Source: Bdellovibrionales bacterium
Lineage (GTDB): Bacteria; Bdellovibrionota; Bdellovibrionia; Bdellovibrionales; JAKFYE01
Assembly: GCA_021731045.1 (NCBI GenBank)
Contig: JAKFYE010000008.1
Span: 1-42,842 of the forward strand
Length of the DNA stretch: 42,842 nucleotides
Direction: 5' to 3'
How positions within the stretch are numbered: position 1 is the first letter of the stretch; each line of letters starts with the position of its first letter. The notes beneath the pieces are model-generated. The model made no database searches. It worked only from the letters and a program-made list of their open reading frames with translations, and was not told the origin of the DNA. Below are positions 24,841-33,995 of this stretch, piece after piece. The translations under genes and the position numbers were made by a program.

Positions 24841-26226
24841 TCAGTTGGCAGTTGGAGACCACTTAGGTTTGAAATAGTTAGAATTATCTGCCGTGATTCT
24901 TCGCTCATTCGTACCGTCGGCGTTTACAATATATATTTGCTTTTTACCTGTGCGATCACTAATAAACATGATTTGCCGCCCGTCAGGAGAAAACGTAGGG
25001 TCTTCATTATTTGCCCATTTTCCATTTGCTTTTTTAGCTTGGGTTAAGCGCTCCATATTTGTACCATCACTGCTCATAATAAAAATATCAAAGTGTTCGG
25101 CATCCCAACCTGCGAAAGAAAGTTTTTTTCCATCAGGAGACCAACTGGGGCTTGCATTATATTTACCTGCAAACGTGACACGCTTAATATTGCTACCATC
25201 AATATTCATAATATAAATCATAGGTCGCCCACTACGATCTGACGAGAACGCAATTTTTTTACCATCCGGACTTATTGCGGGTTCGACATTCATGGCGCCA
25301 TTCGGCCCGTTGGTCACACGTTTTAAATTTTCACCATCAATGTTCATCGAGAAGATATCAGGGTTTCCGCCTTGAGAGATGGTCAGATAAATAAGTTTTC
25401 CTGTAGGCTCATAGCACGCTCCAGAGTTGATCCCTGGTCGTGAAGACAATAAAAAACGCTTGCCCGTAAATATCTCGTATAAGAACAAATCAGCATTGCG
25501 AGTTTTTGCTTTGGGGTGCATCGCGTAGGCCGTGTACGCAACCGTTTTGCCGTCTGGTGACCACGCCGGAGAAAGTGTAATTGATTGGTGTGTCGTAATT
25601 CGTTTTCCGTTATTGCCGTCCCAATCCATTACGTAAACTTCTTTCCATTGGTTTCCGGCTTTATCGCTTGTCACGGCGATCTTGGTTAAAAAATAACCTT
25701 TCTTCCCGGTTAAGGCTTCAACGAGGTCGTTGGCAAACGTGTGCGCCATTTGACGAGCCGACTTGCTAGTCCCTTGATACTCTTTGCCTAAAATAAGTTT
25801 TGCTTGGGGGACGTGATAAACAAAGACTTCGAAAGTCACTTGATCTTTAACAACTCGATAACCGCCGCGGACTAAAAACTCGGTGCCGATCTGTTTCCAT
25901 TTTGCAAAACTAAAACCATTGGGTTCGCCAGGTGCAGGCTTTAATCCTACCGCGCTCGTGTCTTCTAGATAGGCTGATTGATTAATAAATTGAAAATACC
26001 CACTTACATCAAGATCGTTTAAAGCGGTGTTAAATAAATCAGTTCCGACACGTTTAATGCTCGAATCAGTTGAAGGGGTGCCCAAAAATAAAAGCGGAGT
26101 CAGTGCCATAAGACTACGTTTAACTTTGGCTTCGCCCACATTAATAAAAACAGAAGAGGGTTTTCCCGCATCTTGAGAATAAGCGAGCGGTGTAATTAAA
26201 AAAATCAAGCACAATAAAGCACGCAT
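24841..26226 (-). CDS. tolB: Tol-Pal system beta-propeller protein TolB
   Basis: 461-residue periplasmic protein: signal peptide (about 1-17, ending AYS-QD), an N-terminal alpha/beta domain, and from about residue 185 a six-bladed propeller made of repeated WSPDGK, SPDGKKIAF and PDGRQIMF units. The length is slightly above E. coli TolB (about 430). AGGAGG precedes the ATG. It follows the tolA/tonB-like gene by 14 nt. A pal gene does not follow. Confidence 0.94.
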   Translation of the reverse strand: MRALLCLIFLITPLAYSQDAGKPSSVFINVGEAKVKRSLMALTPLLFLGTPSTDSSIKRVGTDLFNTALNDLDVSGYFQFINQSAYLEDTSAVGLKPAPGEPNGFSFAKWKQIGTEFLVRGGYRVVKDQVTFEVFVYHVPQAKLILGKEYQGTSKSARQMAHTFANDLVEALTGKKGYFLTKIAVTSDKAGNQWKEVYVMDWDGNNGKRITTHQSITLSPAWSPDGKTVAYTAYAMHPKAKTRNADLFLYEIFTGKRFLLSSRPGINSGACYEPTGKLIYLTISQGGNPDIFSMNIDGENLKRVTNGPNGAMNVEPAISPDGKKIAFSSDRSGRPMIYIMNIDGSNIKRVTFAGKYNASPSWSPDGKKLSFAGWDAEHFDIFIMSSDGTNMERLTQAKKANGKWANNEDPTFSPDGRQIMFISDRTGKKQIYIVNADGTNERRITADNSNYFKPKWSPTAN

Positions 26227-26240
26227 AGGTCCCTCCTGAA

Positions 26241-26963
26241 TTAATCTGGAAACTGAAAAACAATTCCATTCACTCCGACAATATCAATAAACTTTTCCGG
26301 TGGTGGCGGAAAAGGCGATGAGCGGTCAATTGTATCCATCACCAGGCTATCATAAGTTGGGTTTTTTGAGGATAGGATTAACTCTTTTCTGATCACGTAC
26401 CCGCGAGTATCAATGAGAACAAGGACGCGCGCGCGTAAGCCCATTTTGGCGAGCCATTCCGGCAGTTCCCAATTTGATTTAATCTGGCTATCGACATCGC
26501 CAATATACGTATCGTAATCCAACTTATTAAGACCTTTAAGTGAGGTTCCGGCGGCTAAGACATTGCCTTTAATCGGAGCGTTCTTTTTTTCTGCCTTGGC
26601 ATTTTGAACTTCGGCTTCAAGTTCTTGGAGGGCTTTGAGTTGTTCGAGAGCCTTATTTTGTTTTTTTGATAAGTCGATTTTTTTGGTTTCTTTTTTTGTT
26701 TCGGGTTGGGATGTTGGTGCAACTGAAGGCGGCGGAGTTGTTTCGGCTTTGGCAGCAGGCATCGGTAAAGTCGCGGTTTGTTTGTCTGGTAATGAAACAA
26801 GATCAACACGAACAGAAGCTTGGTAAAGAGGAATTTCCATAGGAAACAATAAAACTTTTAAAGTGAAAATACAGACGATAGCAACATGAAAGCCAACCGA
26901 GGCGATCAACATTTTCGGTAGATCGCGATCAGAAATATCTTTATAAAGATAAGAAGACTTCAT
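26241..26963 (-). CDS. TolA/TonB-like energy transducer
   Basis: 240-residue protein: a membrane anchor (about 18-40), a proline- and lysine-rich region (about 60-95), a coiled-coil-prone stretch (about 95-130) and a C-terminal TonB/TolA-type domain (about 155-240, GDVDSQIKSNWELPEWL, ending in GVNGIVFQFPD). It should link TolQR in the inner membrane to TolB and the outer membrane. It is shorter than E. coli TolA because the helical middle region is short. Position between tolR and tolB supports the TolA role. Confidence 0.88.
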   Translation of the reverse strand: MKSSYLYKDISDRDLPKMLIASVGFHVAIVCIFTLKVLLFPMEIPLYQASVRVDLVSLPDKQTATLPMPAAKAETTPPPSVAPTSQPETKKETKKIDLSKKQNKALEQLKALQELEAEVQNAKAEKKNAPIKGNVLAAGTSLKGLNKLDYDTYIGDVDSQIKSNWELPEWLAKMGLRARVLVLIDTRGYVIRKELILSSKNPTYDSLVMDTIDRSSPFPPPPEKFIDIVGVNGIVFQFPD

Positions 26964-26965
26964 AA

Positions 26966-27370
26966 TTAATTTTTGGGCAAAGTTATAAGGCCAATATTTG
27001 TAATGCCTGCAGAGCGAATTTCACCCATAACTTCGGCAACAAGTCCATAATCGACCGCTCGATCTGCTTGTATGTAGATCTGCTTATTAACTCGTGTTTC
27101 AAAAATGGCCTTTAATTTTGATTGCAAAATATCTTTTGGAACTTCGGTTTCGCCCGCCATAACTTTTCCGGATTTAGATATAATAATTAAAAAAGGGTCT
27201 TCATTTGGTTGTACGCCACCCGGGGCTGTTTGCGGCAAATCGACGTCAATCCCTTGTTGCATCATAGGCGCCGTGACCATAAAAATAATTAAAAGCACGA
27301 GCATGACGTCTACAAGCGGAGTGACGTTGATCTCACTGATACTCACTCGCGATTTCGAAGTGCCAGTCAT
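26966..27370 (-). CDS. tolR: TolR/ExbD-family protein
   Basis: 134-residue inner-membrane protein (136 if GTG 27376 is the start) with one membrane helix carrying the essential Asp in NVTPLVDVMLVLLIIFMV and a periplasmic domain ending in GLITLPKN. With TolQ it forms the proton-driven motor. Start: ATG 27370 or the GTG two codons earlier, which overlaps the tolQ stop; neither has a strong ribosome-binding site. It lies 2 nt before the tolA/tonB-like gene. Confidence 0.92.
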   Translation of the reverse strand: MTGTSKSRVSISEINVTPLVDVMLVLLIIFMVTAPMMQQGIDVDLPQTAPGGVQPNEDPFLIIISKSGKVMAGETEVPKDILQSKLKAIFETRVNKQIYIQADRAVDYGLVAEVMGEIRSAGITNIGLITLPKN

Positions 27371-27375
27371 TCCCA

Positions 27376-28101
27376 CTATTCGTCCTTAAAGAAATTTCTT
27401 TTTGAAATATTTAGAAAATCTGTACAGAAGCCTTCAATTTCAAGCTCCCCTTTTTTGAGTCGCGATATAAAATGATTATACGCGATCACGGCGGGGATTG
27501 CGGCGGCGAGGCCGATAGCCGTCGCGACTAAGGCTTCAGAAATTCCAGGAGCCACGATCGCTAAACTTGCCGAACCTGAAGCCCCGATTTTTTGAAATGC
27601 ACTCATAATGCCCCAAACAGTTCCAAAGAGACCAATAAAGGGGCCGGTACTTCCCGTCGTAGCTAAAACAGTAAGATGTTTTTCCATACGATTGATTTCA
27701 AGATCAGAGGCGCGTTGTAATGTTCGCGCTAAATTATCCATGCCATAGAGCTTAGGTGTTCCTGCATTCACACGTGATTTTTGTCCTAAATTACTTTCGG
27801 CAATACGTTGGAGCTCTTGAAAGCCCGCCTTAAAAACATTTGCAATTGAGCTAGCATTAAATTTGTCGAGATTTTCATTTAAACTATCAAGCGACGGGGC
27901 CTTCCAGAAAGCATCCAAAAACTGACCGTTTGTGCTTGTGATTTCATTGAACTGTTTCCGTTTAAGAAAGATAATGGCCCAGCAAACAACTGATAAACCA
28001 ATTAGGCTTAAAAGCGTTATCTGTACAACTGGGCTTGCAGAAAAAATGGAATCTAGGATCGATGTATTAACCGCAATTTTTGCTGAATTTTGAATAGCCA
28101 T
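27376..28101 (-). CDS. tolQ: TolQ/ExbB-family proton channel protein
   Basis: 241-residue inner-membrane protein with three membrane helices (about 27-46, 145-170, 180-203). The conserved stretch ATTGSTGPFIGLFGTVWGIM followed by APGISEALVATAIGLAAAIPA is diagnostic for the MotA/TolQ/ExbB family. First gene of the tol cluster. A terminator-like hairpin with a T6 run ends 2 nt before its ATG, and the AGG in the hairpin's 3' arm is the only ribosome-binding-site-like sequence. Confidence 0.93.
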   Translation of the reverse strand: MAIQNSAKIAVNTSILDSIFSASPVVQITLLSLIGLSVVCWAIIFLKRKQFNEITSTNGQFLDAFWKAPSLDSLNENLDKFNASSIANVFKAGFQELQRIAESNLGQKSRVNAGTPKLYGMDNLARTLQRASDLEINRMEKHLTVLATTGSTGPFIGLFGTVWGIMSAFQKIGASGSASLAIVAPGISEALVATAIGLAAAIPAVIAYNHFISRLKKGELEIEGFCTDFLNISKRNFFKDE

Positions 28102-28102
28102 T

Positions 28103-28134
28103 AAAAAAGCCTACAAGTTTTTATTGATGTAGGC
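28103..28134 (-). promoter_or_regulatory. Attenuator-like hairpin immediately before tolQ
   Basis: On the minus strand GCCTACA and TGTAGGC form a 7-bp stem with a 12-nt loop, followed by TTTTTT and then the tolQ ATG. The layout is that of an intrinsic terminator, but it lies in the 5' UTR. The AGG inside the 3' arm is at ribosome-binding-site distance (8 nt) from the ATG, so the stem might instead hide the start site. Either would make tol expression conditional. Confidence 0.55.
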
Positions 28135-28250
28135 CACAGGATTCAAAGACGTGAAAATGCTTAATTATCAACCAAAAAAACGCATTGCGCTATATAAGTA
28201 TTTAAATAACTTAAATGATGCAAGCTGAATTGATTTTCATTTAGCTTTCA

Positions 28251-28256
28251 TATACT
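28251..28256 (+). promoter_or_regulatory. Putative -10 element for the rrf2-suf operon
   Basis: TATACT (28251-28256) matches the -10 consensus well and lies 11 nt before the regulator's first ATG (28268). A -35-like TTGATT (28230-28235) is 15 nt upstream, shorter than ideal. Transcription would begin at or just before the start codon, giving a nearly leaderless message; no ribosome-binding site is seen. Confidence 0.4.
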
Positions 28257-28267
28257 CCATAGCTACT

Positions 28268-28732
28268 ATGATGCGTCTAAATCGAAAAGTGGAATATGCC
28301 TTAATTGTCTTGAAATATATGAGCCAAAAAAAGCCTGGTCAGCTCTCGTCTGCCAAAGAAATGAGCGAAAAATTTCAGGCTCCATTTGACGCGACTTCTC
28401 GCGTTCTTCAGATCATGTCTCATAACGGTGTTTTACGTTCAGAACATGGAGCACATGGTGGATATCAAATTGTTAGAGATCTCGAAAAGATATCGTTTTA
28501 TCAGCTTAACGAAATGATTTTAGGACCGGTAGGTATCACGAAATGCATTTCTAAAGAGGGTGATAAAAACTGTGATTTACAATCTAACTGTAATATTGTT
28601 TCACCGATTCGATTTTTAAATTTTAAATTTTCGGAATTTTTAAAACAATTAACCGTAGCCGAAGTCCTTGGGCTTTCAGAACCTAAACTCAATCTCTTTA
28701 GAAGCGAAGGCGTGCCTAACCATGTCAGCTAA
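28268..28732 (+). CDS. Rrf2-family iron-sulfur transcription regulator of the suf operon
   Basis: 154-residue Rrf2 regulator. The N-terminal winged helix begins [13 protein letters not shown] and includes [23 protein letters not shown] and the wing [12 protein letters not shown]. Three cysteines ([16 protein letters not shown]) are spaced C-x8-C-x5-C and probably hold a [2Fe-2S] or related cluster; IscR has C-x5-C-x5-C. By position it should repress or activate the suf genes according to Fe-S supply. It overlaps sufB by 11 nt. The start could be ATG 28268 or 28271. Confidence 0.9.
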   Translation: MMRLNRKVEYALIVLKYMSQKKPGQLSSAKEMSEKFQAPFDATSRVLQIMSHNGVLRSEHGAHGGYQIVRDLEKISFYQLNEMILGPVGITKCISKEGDKNCDLQSNCNIVSPIRFLNFKFSEFLKQLTVAEVLGLSEPKLNLFRSEGVPNHVS

Positions 28733-30158
28733 AGACGCCGTAACCAAAAAAAATTATAAACACGGTTGGACAACTCATCTTGAGATTGAAGAGCTACCAA
28801 AAGGATTGGATGAAACTACGATTCGCTTTATCTCCAACAAAAAGAAAGAGCCAAAATTTATGTTGGATTTTCGCCTTAAAGCATACGAACACTGGTTAAA
28901 AATGACGGAGCCAGACTGGGCATTTATTCACTATCCTAAAATTGATTATCAAGATATTCGCTACTATTCGGCGCCCAAGAATAAAAAAGAAGGCCCGAAG
29001 TCTTTAGATGAGTTAGATCCGGAGTTGCTGCGAACTTTTGAAAAATTAGGAATTCCACTAGCAGAACAAAAAAGAATTTCAGGAGTCGCGATTGATGCAG
29101 TTTTTGATTCGGTGTCTATCGGTACAACTCATCAAGATGTTTTGTCGGAATACGGAGTGGTTTTTTGTTCTTTTTCAGAAGCTTTAAAAACACACCCAGA
29201 AATAATAGAAAAATATATTGGCTCTGTTGTTCCGTACACTGATAACTATTTTGCCACGCTAAACTCCGCCGTCTTTAGCGATGGCTCGTTTGTATATATT
29301 CCTAAAGGTGTGCGCTGCCCGTTAGATCTTTCCACTTACTTTAGAATAAACAATCAAGAGGCGGGTCAATTCGAAAGAACCTTGATCATTGCAGACGAAG
29401 GAAGTTACGTAAATTACTTAGAAGGCTGTACCGCCCCGTCGTTTGATTCGAACCAGTTACACGCCGCTGTCGTTGAACTTATCACTTTGGATAATGCAGA
29501 GATTAAATATTCGACAGTACAAAACTGGTATACCGGTGACAGCCAAGGTAAAGGTGGCGTTTATAATTTTGTGACAAAACGGGGCAAGTGCCAGGGCAAA
29601 AATTCAAAAATTTCTTGGACACAAGTCGAAGCTGGCTCTGCTATTACCTGGAAATATCCAAGTTGTATTCTTCAAGGGGAAAATTCTACCGGAGCTTTTT
29701 ACTCGGTGGCGTTAACTAACGGAAAAATGCAAGCCGATACCGGCACAAAGATGATTCACATCGGAAAGAATACCAAGAGCACGATTATTTCAAAAGGTAT
29801 TTCCGCGGATGGTTCCAGTAATACATATCGCGGGTTGGTAAAAATATTGCCATCAGCGACAGGAGCAAGAAATTTTTCTCAATGTGATTCTATGTTGGTA
29901 GGATCTGATAGTGCAGCTTCGACAGTTCCGTATATTGAAGTCAAAAATGAAACGGCTATTGTTGAACACGAAGCTTCGACTTCAAAGCTAAGTGCCGATC
30001 AACTTTTTTATTTGCAGTCTCGTGGGATTGATACCGAAACCGCAATCAGTTTACTTGTAAATGGTTTTTGTAAAGAAGTGTTCCAAACTTTACCGCTTGA
30101 ATTCTCAGTTGAAGCCGTGAAGCTTATCGAATTAAAGCTTGAGAATAGTGTAGGTTAA
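28722..30158 (+). CDS. sufB: Fe-S cluster assembly scaffold SufB
   Basis: 478-residue SufB, the core scaffold of the SufBCD complex on which clusters are built. Diagnostic stretches include [45 protein letters not shown] with its conserved Cys, the beta-helix [20 protein letters not shown] and the C-terminal [20 protein letters not shown]. Its length fits E. coli SufB (495). The ATG at 28722 lies inside the end of the regulator gene. Confidence 0.96.
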   Translation: MSAKDAVTKKNYKHGWTTHLEIEELPKGLDETTIRFISNKKKEPKFMLDFRLKAYEHWLKMTEPDWAFIHYPKIDYQDIRYYSAPKNKKEGPKSLDELDPELLRTFEKLGIPLAEQKRISGVAIDAVFDSVSIGTTHQDVLSEYGVVFCSFSEALKTHPEIIEKYIGSVVPYTDNYFATLNSAVFSDGSFVYIPKGVRCPLDLSTYFRINNQEAGQFERTLIIADEGSYVNYLEGCTAPSFDSNQLHAAVVELITLDNAEIKYSTVQNWYTGDSQGKGGVYNFVTKRGKCQGKNSKISWTQVEAGSAITWKYPSCILQGENSTGAFYSVALTNGKMQADTGTKMIHIGKNTKSTIISKGISADGSSNTYRGLVKILPSATGARNFSQCDSMLVGSDSAASTVPYIEVKNETAIVEHEASTSKLSADQLFYLQSRGIDTETAISLLVNGFCKEVFQTLPLEFSVEAVKLIELKLENSVG

Positions 30159-30168
30159 TGGAGAGAAA

Positions 30169-30942
30169 ATGTTAGAAGTTAAAAATTTAATAGTAAAAAC
30201 AGATGGTACTGAAATACTTCATGGTATTAATTTAAAAATTAATGCTGGCGAAGTGCACGCGATTATGGGGCCGAATGGTTCAGGCAAGAGCACGTTGGCA
30301 AAAGTTATTGCGGGTCATCCGGATTACGAAGTCACTTCAGGTGAAATTGAATATGAAATTGGGTTTAAGAAGAAAAATCTTTTAGAACTCGAATCCTACG
30401 AACGTTCATGGGAAGGGATATTTCTTGCGTTTCAATATCCGATTGAAGTTCCCGGCGTAACGAATCTCTCTTTTTTGAGGGCATCATTTAATCAAATCTG
30501 CAAACATCAAGGTGTACCGCAACTAGATGAGTCGAGTTTTCGGAGATTTTTAAAACCTAAGATGGAATTAGTCGAATTTGATGAAAAATTTTTAGATCGT
30601 GCGGTAAACGAGGGGTTTTCTGGTGGGGAGAAGAAACGTAACGAAATTCTTCAAATGGCCGTGCTGTCACCGCGTTTGGCTTTACTTGATGAAACAGACT
30701 CGGGACTAGACATCGATGCTCTTAAAGTTGTCGCCAAAGGTGTAAATGCTTTGAAAACTCAAGACAATGCCGTTGTTATGGTGACGCATTATCAAAGACT
30801 CTTGGATTACATTGTTCCGGACTTTGTTCATGTTCTTTACAAGGGACGTATTGTTGAATCCGGAGACAAAAGCCTGGCTAAAAAACTTGAAGCGAATGGG
30901 TATGATTGGATTATTCAGCGCGAGGAAAAACAGGTTCATTGA
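30169..30942 (+). CDS. sufC: SufC ATPase
   Basis: 257-residue ABC-type ATPase of the SufBCD complex, soluble. Walker A GPNGSGKST (about 35-43), signature FSGGEKKRNEI, Walker B LALLDETDSGLDID (with the DETDSGLD variant typical of SufC) and switch His in VTHYQRLL are present. GGAGAG precedes the ATG. Its stop overlaps the sufD start (TGATG). Confidence 0.96.
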   Translation: MLEVKNLIVKTDGTEILHGINLKINAGEVHAIMGPNGSGKSTLAKVIAGHPDYEVTSGEIEYEIGFKKKNLLELESYERSWEGIFLAFQYPIEVPGVTNLSFLRASFNQICKHQGVPQLDESSFRRFLKPKMELVEFDEKFLDRAVNEGFSGGEKKRNEILQMAVLSPRLALLDETDSGLDIDALKVVAKGVNALKTQDNAVVMVTHYQRLLDYIVPDFVHVLYKGRIVESGDKSLAKKLEANGYDWIIQREEKQVH

Positions 30943-32228
30943 TGTTACAAACCTTGGCTCAACATTTTCAAACACGCTTTTCTGGAGTTGAGACTCCAAT
31001 ACAGCTTTTTCGTCAAAAAAAAATAGCGGATGCAATCGAGGCAGGATTGCCCTCACGTAAAAATGAAAATTGGCACTACACTCCGCTTTCATCAATTTCT
31101 TCTTTAACTCCAAATAAGACGTACGCAGATGTAAACGTATCAAAAAGTGAAATCGAAAAATTGAGAATGGGTGAAGTTCGCCTATTTGCCTTCGTCAACG
31201 GACGTTTTCGTCAAGAGCTTTCAGATTCTGTGAGCGAATCTGGCGTACGGGTCACAAGTTTGGCGACTATGTTGATGACACGTTTTGACTTTATTCAAGA
31301 TTGGGTGTCGTCGATACATACGACTCAAAAGTACAACAACGATGTTTTTGCAAATCTTAATTCGGCATATTTAGAAGAGGGTTTGGTTATCGAGGTAGAA
31401 GCCAATATAAAAGCTAAACCGATTCAAATTTTAAATTTTATTACGGATGGCGATGTCGCGATTTTTACGAAGGTATTTGTTCGTCTCGCACCTTCTGCTG
31501 ACGCGAGCATTTTGGAAACACATGTTGGTACAGGATTTAATTCGGTCGCAACCTACGGACAGATCGCTAAAAACGCAAGTCTATCTTATATTCGCTTTGG
31601 ATCGTCGGCTTCAATTCGCATCGATGAAGGGCATTTTGAGCTGCAAAGAGATGCAAAACTGGCAACTACGAACCTCGTGCTATCTCCAATCTTAAATCGA
31701 CATGTTTTAAATATTATTTTAAAGGAAAGTGGTGCCGAAGTTACGGCTTCGGGATTAAGTTTGTTGGATCATAAGCAAGTTTCGGATAACCAAATTAATA
31801 TCGAGCACATCGCTCCCAACTGTATGAGTCGTCAGCTATATAAGAGTGTTTTAACGGGTCAATCAAAGTCGATTTTTGCCGGAAGAATTTTTATTCCAAA
31901 AGGCTCTGTGGGAACCGATGCAGATCAACTCAACAAAAATTTAATTTTAAGTCGTCAAGCAGAGGCCGATGTTAAACCTCAGCTTGAAGTGCACGCAGAT
32001 GATGTAAAGGCGACACATGGTGCTGCGATCGGACGTTTTGATCCCGAAGAACTTTTTTATTTACAAAGTCGTGGTATTCCTAAAGATGAAGCGCTGACAT
32101 TGCTTGCGAATGCGTTTATTGATGATGTTTTGAATGGCATTTCAGATCACAAAGTTAAATCTTCGATCCGCGCTGAATTTCTAAATATCTTTTTGAGTTT
32201 CCAAGTTGAAGGTTTGCATGGCGCTTGA
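30942..32228 (+). CDS. sufD: Fe-S cluster assembly protein SufD
   Basis: 428-residue SufD, the partner of SufB. The N-terminal SRKNENWHYTPLSS motif and the C-terminal [20 protein letters not shown] with the catalytic-pocket His are typical; the middle is a beta-helix. ATG 30942 overlaps the sufC stop. It overlaps sufS by 11 nt. Confidence 0.94.
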   Translation: MLQTLAQHFQTRFSGVETPIQLFRQKKIADAIEAGLPSRKNENWHYTPLSSISSLTPNKTYADVNVSKSEIEKLRMGEVRLFAFVNGRFRQELSDSVSESGVRVTSLATMLMTRFDFIQDWVSSIHTTQKYNNDVFANLNSAYLEEGLVIEVEANIKAKPIQILNFITDGDVAIFTKVFVRLAPSADASILETHVGTGFNSVATYGQIAKNASLSYIRFGSSASIRIDEGHFELQRDAKLATTNLVLSPILNRHVLNIILKESGAEVTASGLSLLDHKQVSDNQINIEHIAPNCMSRQLYKSVLTGQSKSIFAGRIFIPKGSVGTDADQLNKNLILSRQAEADVKPQLEVHADDVKATHGAAIGRFDPEELFYLQSRGIPKDEALTLLANAFIDDVLNGISDHKVKSSIRAEFLNIFLSFQVEGLHGA

Positions 32229-33435
32229 CGTAAATAAAATTCGTGCAGACTTTCCGATATTAAGCACGCGAGTGCACAATCGCCCGCTAGTTTATCTTGA
32301 TAGTGCCGCGACCGCGCTCAAACCTAAAATTGTGGCCGACCGTGTTTATACTCATTATCTTTTGGAAACCTCGAATGTTCATCGCGGTCTTCATTACTTA
32401 AGTGATCAAGCGACGAGCGCCTTCGAAGCGGCCCGACATAAAATTCAAACTTTTTTAGGTGCGGATGAAAACGAGATTGTGCTCACGCACGGCACGACTG
32501 AGGCGATTAATATTGTCGCGATAGGTTTTGCGAATACCTTTTTGAAAGCGGACGATGAAATTCTTATTACCGAACTGGAACATCACTCAAACATAGTGCC
32601 TTGGCAAATAAACGCGAAACGTGTGGGAGCAAAAGTAAAGTTTATCCCTGTGAATAGCGAGGGTGAGCTCGATTTAACAAAACTAGACATGCTTCTAACC
32701 AAAAAAACAAAATTGGTTGCGGTCACGGCACTTTCGAATACTTTGGGTTCGAAAATACCCGTAAAAAAAATAACGCAAGCGTGTCACGCAAAAAATATTC
32801 CGGTACTGGTGGATGCCGCCCAAGCCGTAGCCAATATGAAAGTCGACGTCAAAGATTGGGATTGCGACTTTCTTGCATTTTCGGGTCATAAATTGTTCGG
32901 CCCGACAGGCGTTGGGGTGTTATTTGGTAAAAACGAATGGCTCAACAAATTGCCGCCACTTTTTGGTGGAGGTGCCATGATCGAAAAAGTCACTTGTGAA
33001 GGTTCGACGTTTCTAGACGCTCCGTTCAGATTCGAGGCCGGCACGCCCGACATTGCGAGCGTTATCGGTCTTGGGACAGCGATTGATTATGTAAATAAAA
33101 TTGGATTTTCTGATATTGAAGAACATGAACAGATGATTTTAGCTTACGCCACTGCAAGACTTGCCGAAATTAAAAAACTAACCATATTGGGATCAGCTCC
33201 CAACAAAGGGCCGATAATTTCGTTTACTATCGAGGGTGTGCATCCCCAAGATGTGGCGAGCATCATTGATCGTGAAGGTGTGGCCATTCGTACAGGGCAT
33301 CATTGTACGCAGCCGTTATTGGCTAGACTTGGAATTACGAGTACGATGAGAGCCTCGTTTTCAATATATTCGACTAAAGAGGACGTTGATGTACTTTGCC
33401 AGTCTCTGGACAAAGCAATTTACATGTTAGGATAA
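32218..33435 (+). CDS. sufS: Cysteine desulfurase SufS
   Basis: 405-residue group II cysteine desulfurase supplying sulfur for SufBCD. PLP lysine is in FSGHKLFGPTGVGVL; the persulfide Cys is in RTGHHCTQPLL, the group II form (no long loop). Other conserved stretches are ELEHHSNIVPWQ and VDAAQAV. No sufE or sufU acceptor gene is in the cluster, so it must be encoded elsewhere or be bypassed. ATG 32218 is inside the sufD end. Confidence 0.95.
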   Translation: MALDVNKIRADFPILSTRVHNRPLVYLDSAATALKPKIVADRVYTHYLLETSNVHRGLHYLSDQATSAFEAARHKIQTFLGADENEIVLTHGTTEAINIVAIGFANTFLKADDEILITELEHHSNIVPWQINAKRVGAKVKFIPVNSEGELDLTKLDMLLTKKTKLVAVTALSNTLGSKIPVKKITQACHAKNIPVLVDAAQAVANMKVDVKDWDCDFLAFSGHKLFGPTGVGVLFGKNEWLNKLPPLFGGGAMIEKVTCEGSTFLDAPFRFEAGTPDIASVIGLGTAIDYVNKIGFSDIEEHEQMILAYATARLAEIKKLTILGSAPNKGPIISFTIEGVHPQDVASIIDREGVAIRTGHHCTQPLLARLGITSTMRASFSIYSTKEDVDVLCQSLDKAIYMLG

Positions 33436-33437
33436 AA

Positions 33438-33995
33438 ATGGATATTAAAATACTAACGCAAACAACACCAAATCCCAATGCGCGCAAATTCATCGTCAAC
33501 CAGACGGTTATGAATGAAGGTAAAGCGACATTTTCAAATAAACAAGAGGGCGAAAAGGTAACATTGGTTCGCGATATTTTTGATATTGCTGGGATTGAAC
33601 AAGTTCATTTATTTGATAATTTTATTACAGTGACTAAGACGGAAGAAAACGAATGGTTGCAAGTAGAACCTCAGATTCGGGCCATAATTCAAACTCGTAT
33701 GCCGATTCACGATCCGAATATGAAAATGGAGGCGAATGTCGCACCTCGTGTTGATCGAGAGACACTGCCTCCAGATCTACGCAAGATTGAAGAAATTTTG
33801 GATCGTACGATTCGCCCTGGTTTGCAAGGCGATGGGGGAGATCTCGAAGTTGTAGGGTTTGAAGGAAACAATTTGCAAATTCGCTATCAGGGCGCTTGCG
33901 GAACATGTCCAAGCTCTATTGCCGGTACTCTTCAAGCCATCGAATCAATTCTTCAAAGTGAATTTCGACCTGATATAATCGTACAAGCTGTTTAA
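33438..33995 (+). CDS. NFU-type Fe-S cluster carrier
   Basis: 185-residue protein with two domains: an N-terminal Nfu_N domain (about 1-85, ILTQTTPNPNARKFIVNQ) and a C-terminal NifU-like domain (about 108-185) with the cluster-binding CGTCPSS. It resembles mitochondrial NFU1 and many bacterial Nfu proteins that pass [4Fe-4S] clusters to targets. It closes the suf operon, 2 nt after sufS; its stop abuts the stop of the convergent gene with no spacer. Confidence 0.92.
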   Translation: MDIKILTQTTPNPNARKFIVNQTVMNEGKATFSNKQEGEKVTLVRDIFDIAGIEQVHLFDNFITVTKTEENEWLQVEPQIRAIIQTRMPIHDPNMKMEANVAPRVDRETLPPDLRKIEEILDRTIRPGLQGDGGDLEVVGFEGNNLQIRYQGACGTCPSSIAGTLQAIESILQSEFRPDIIVQAV

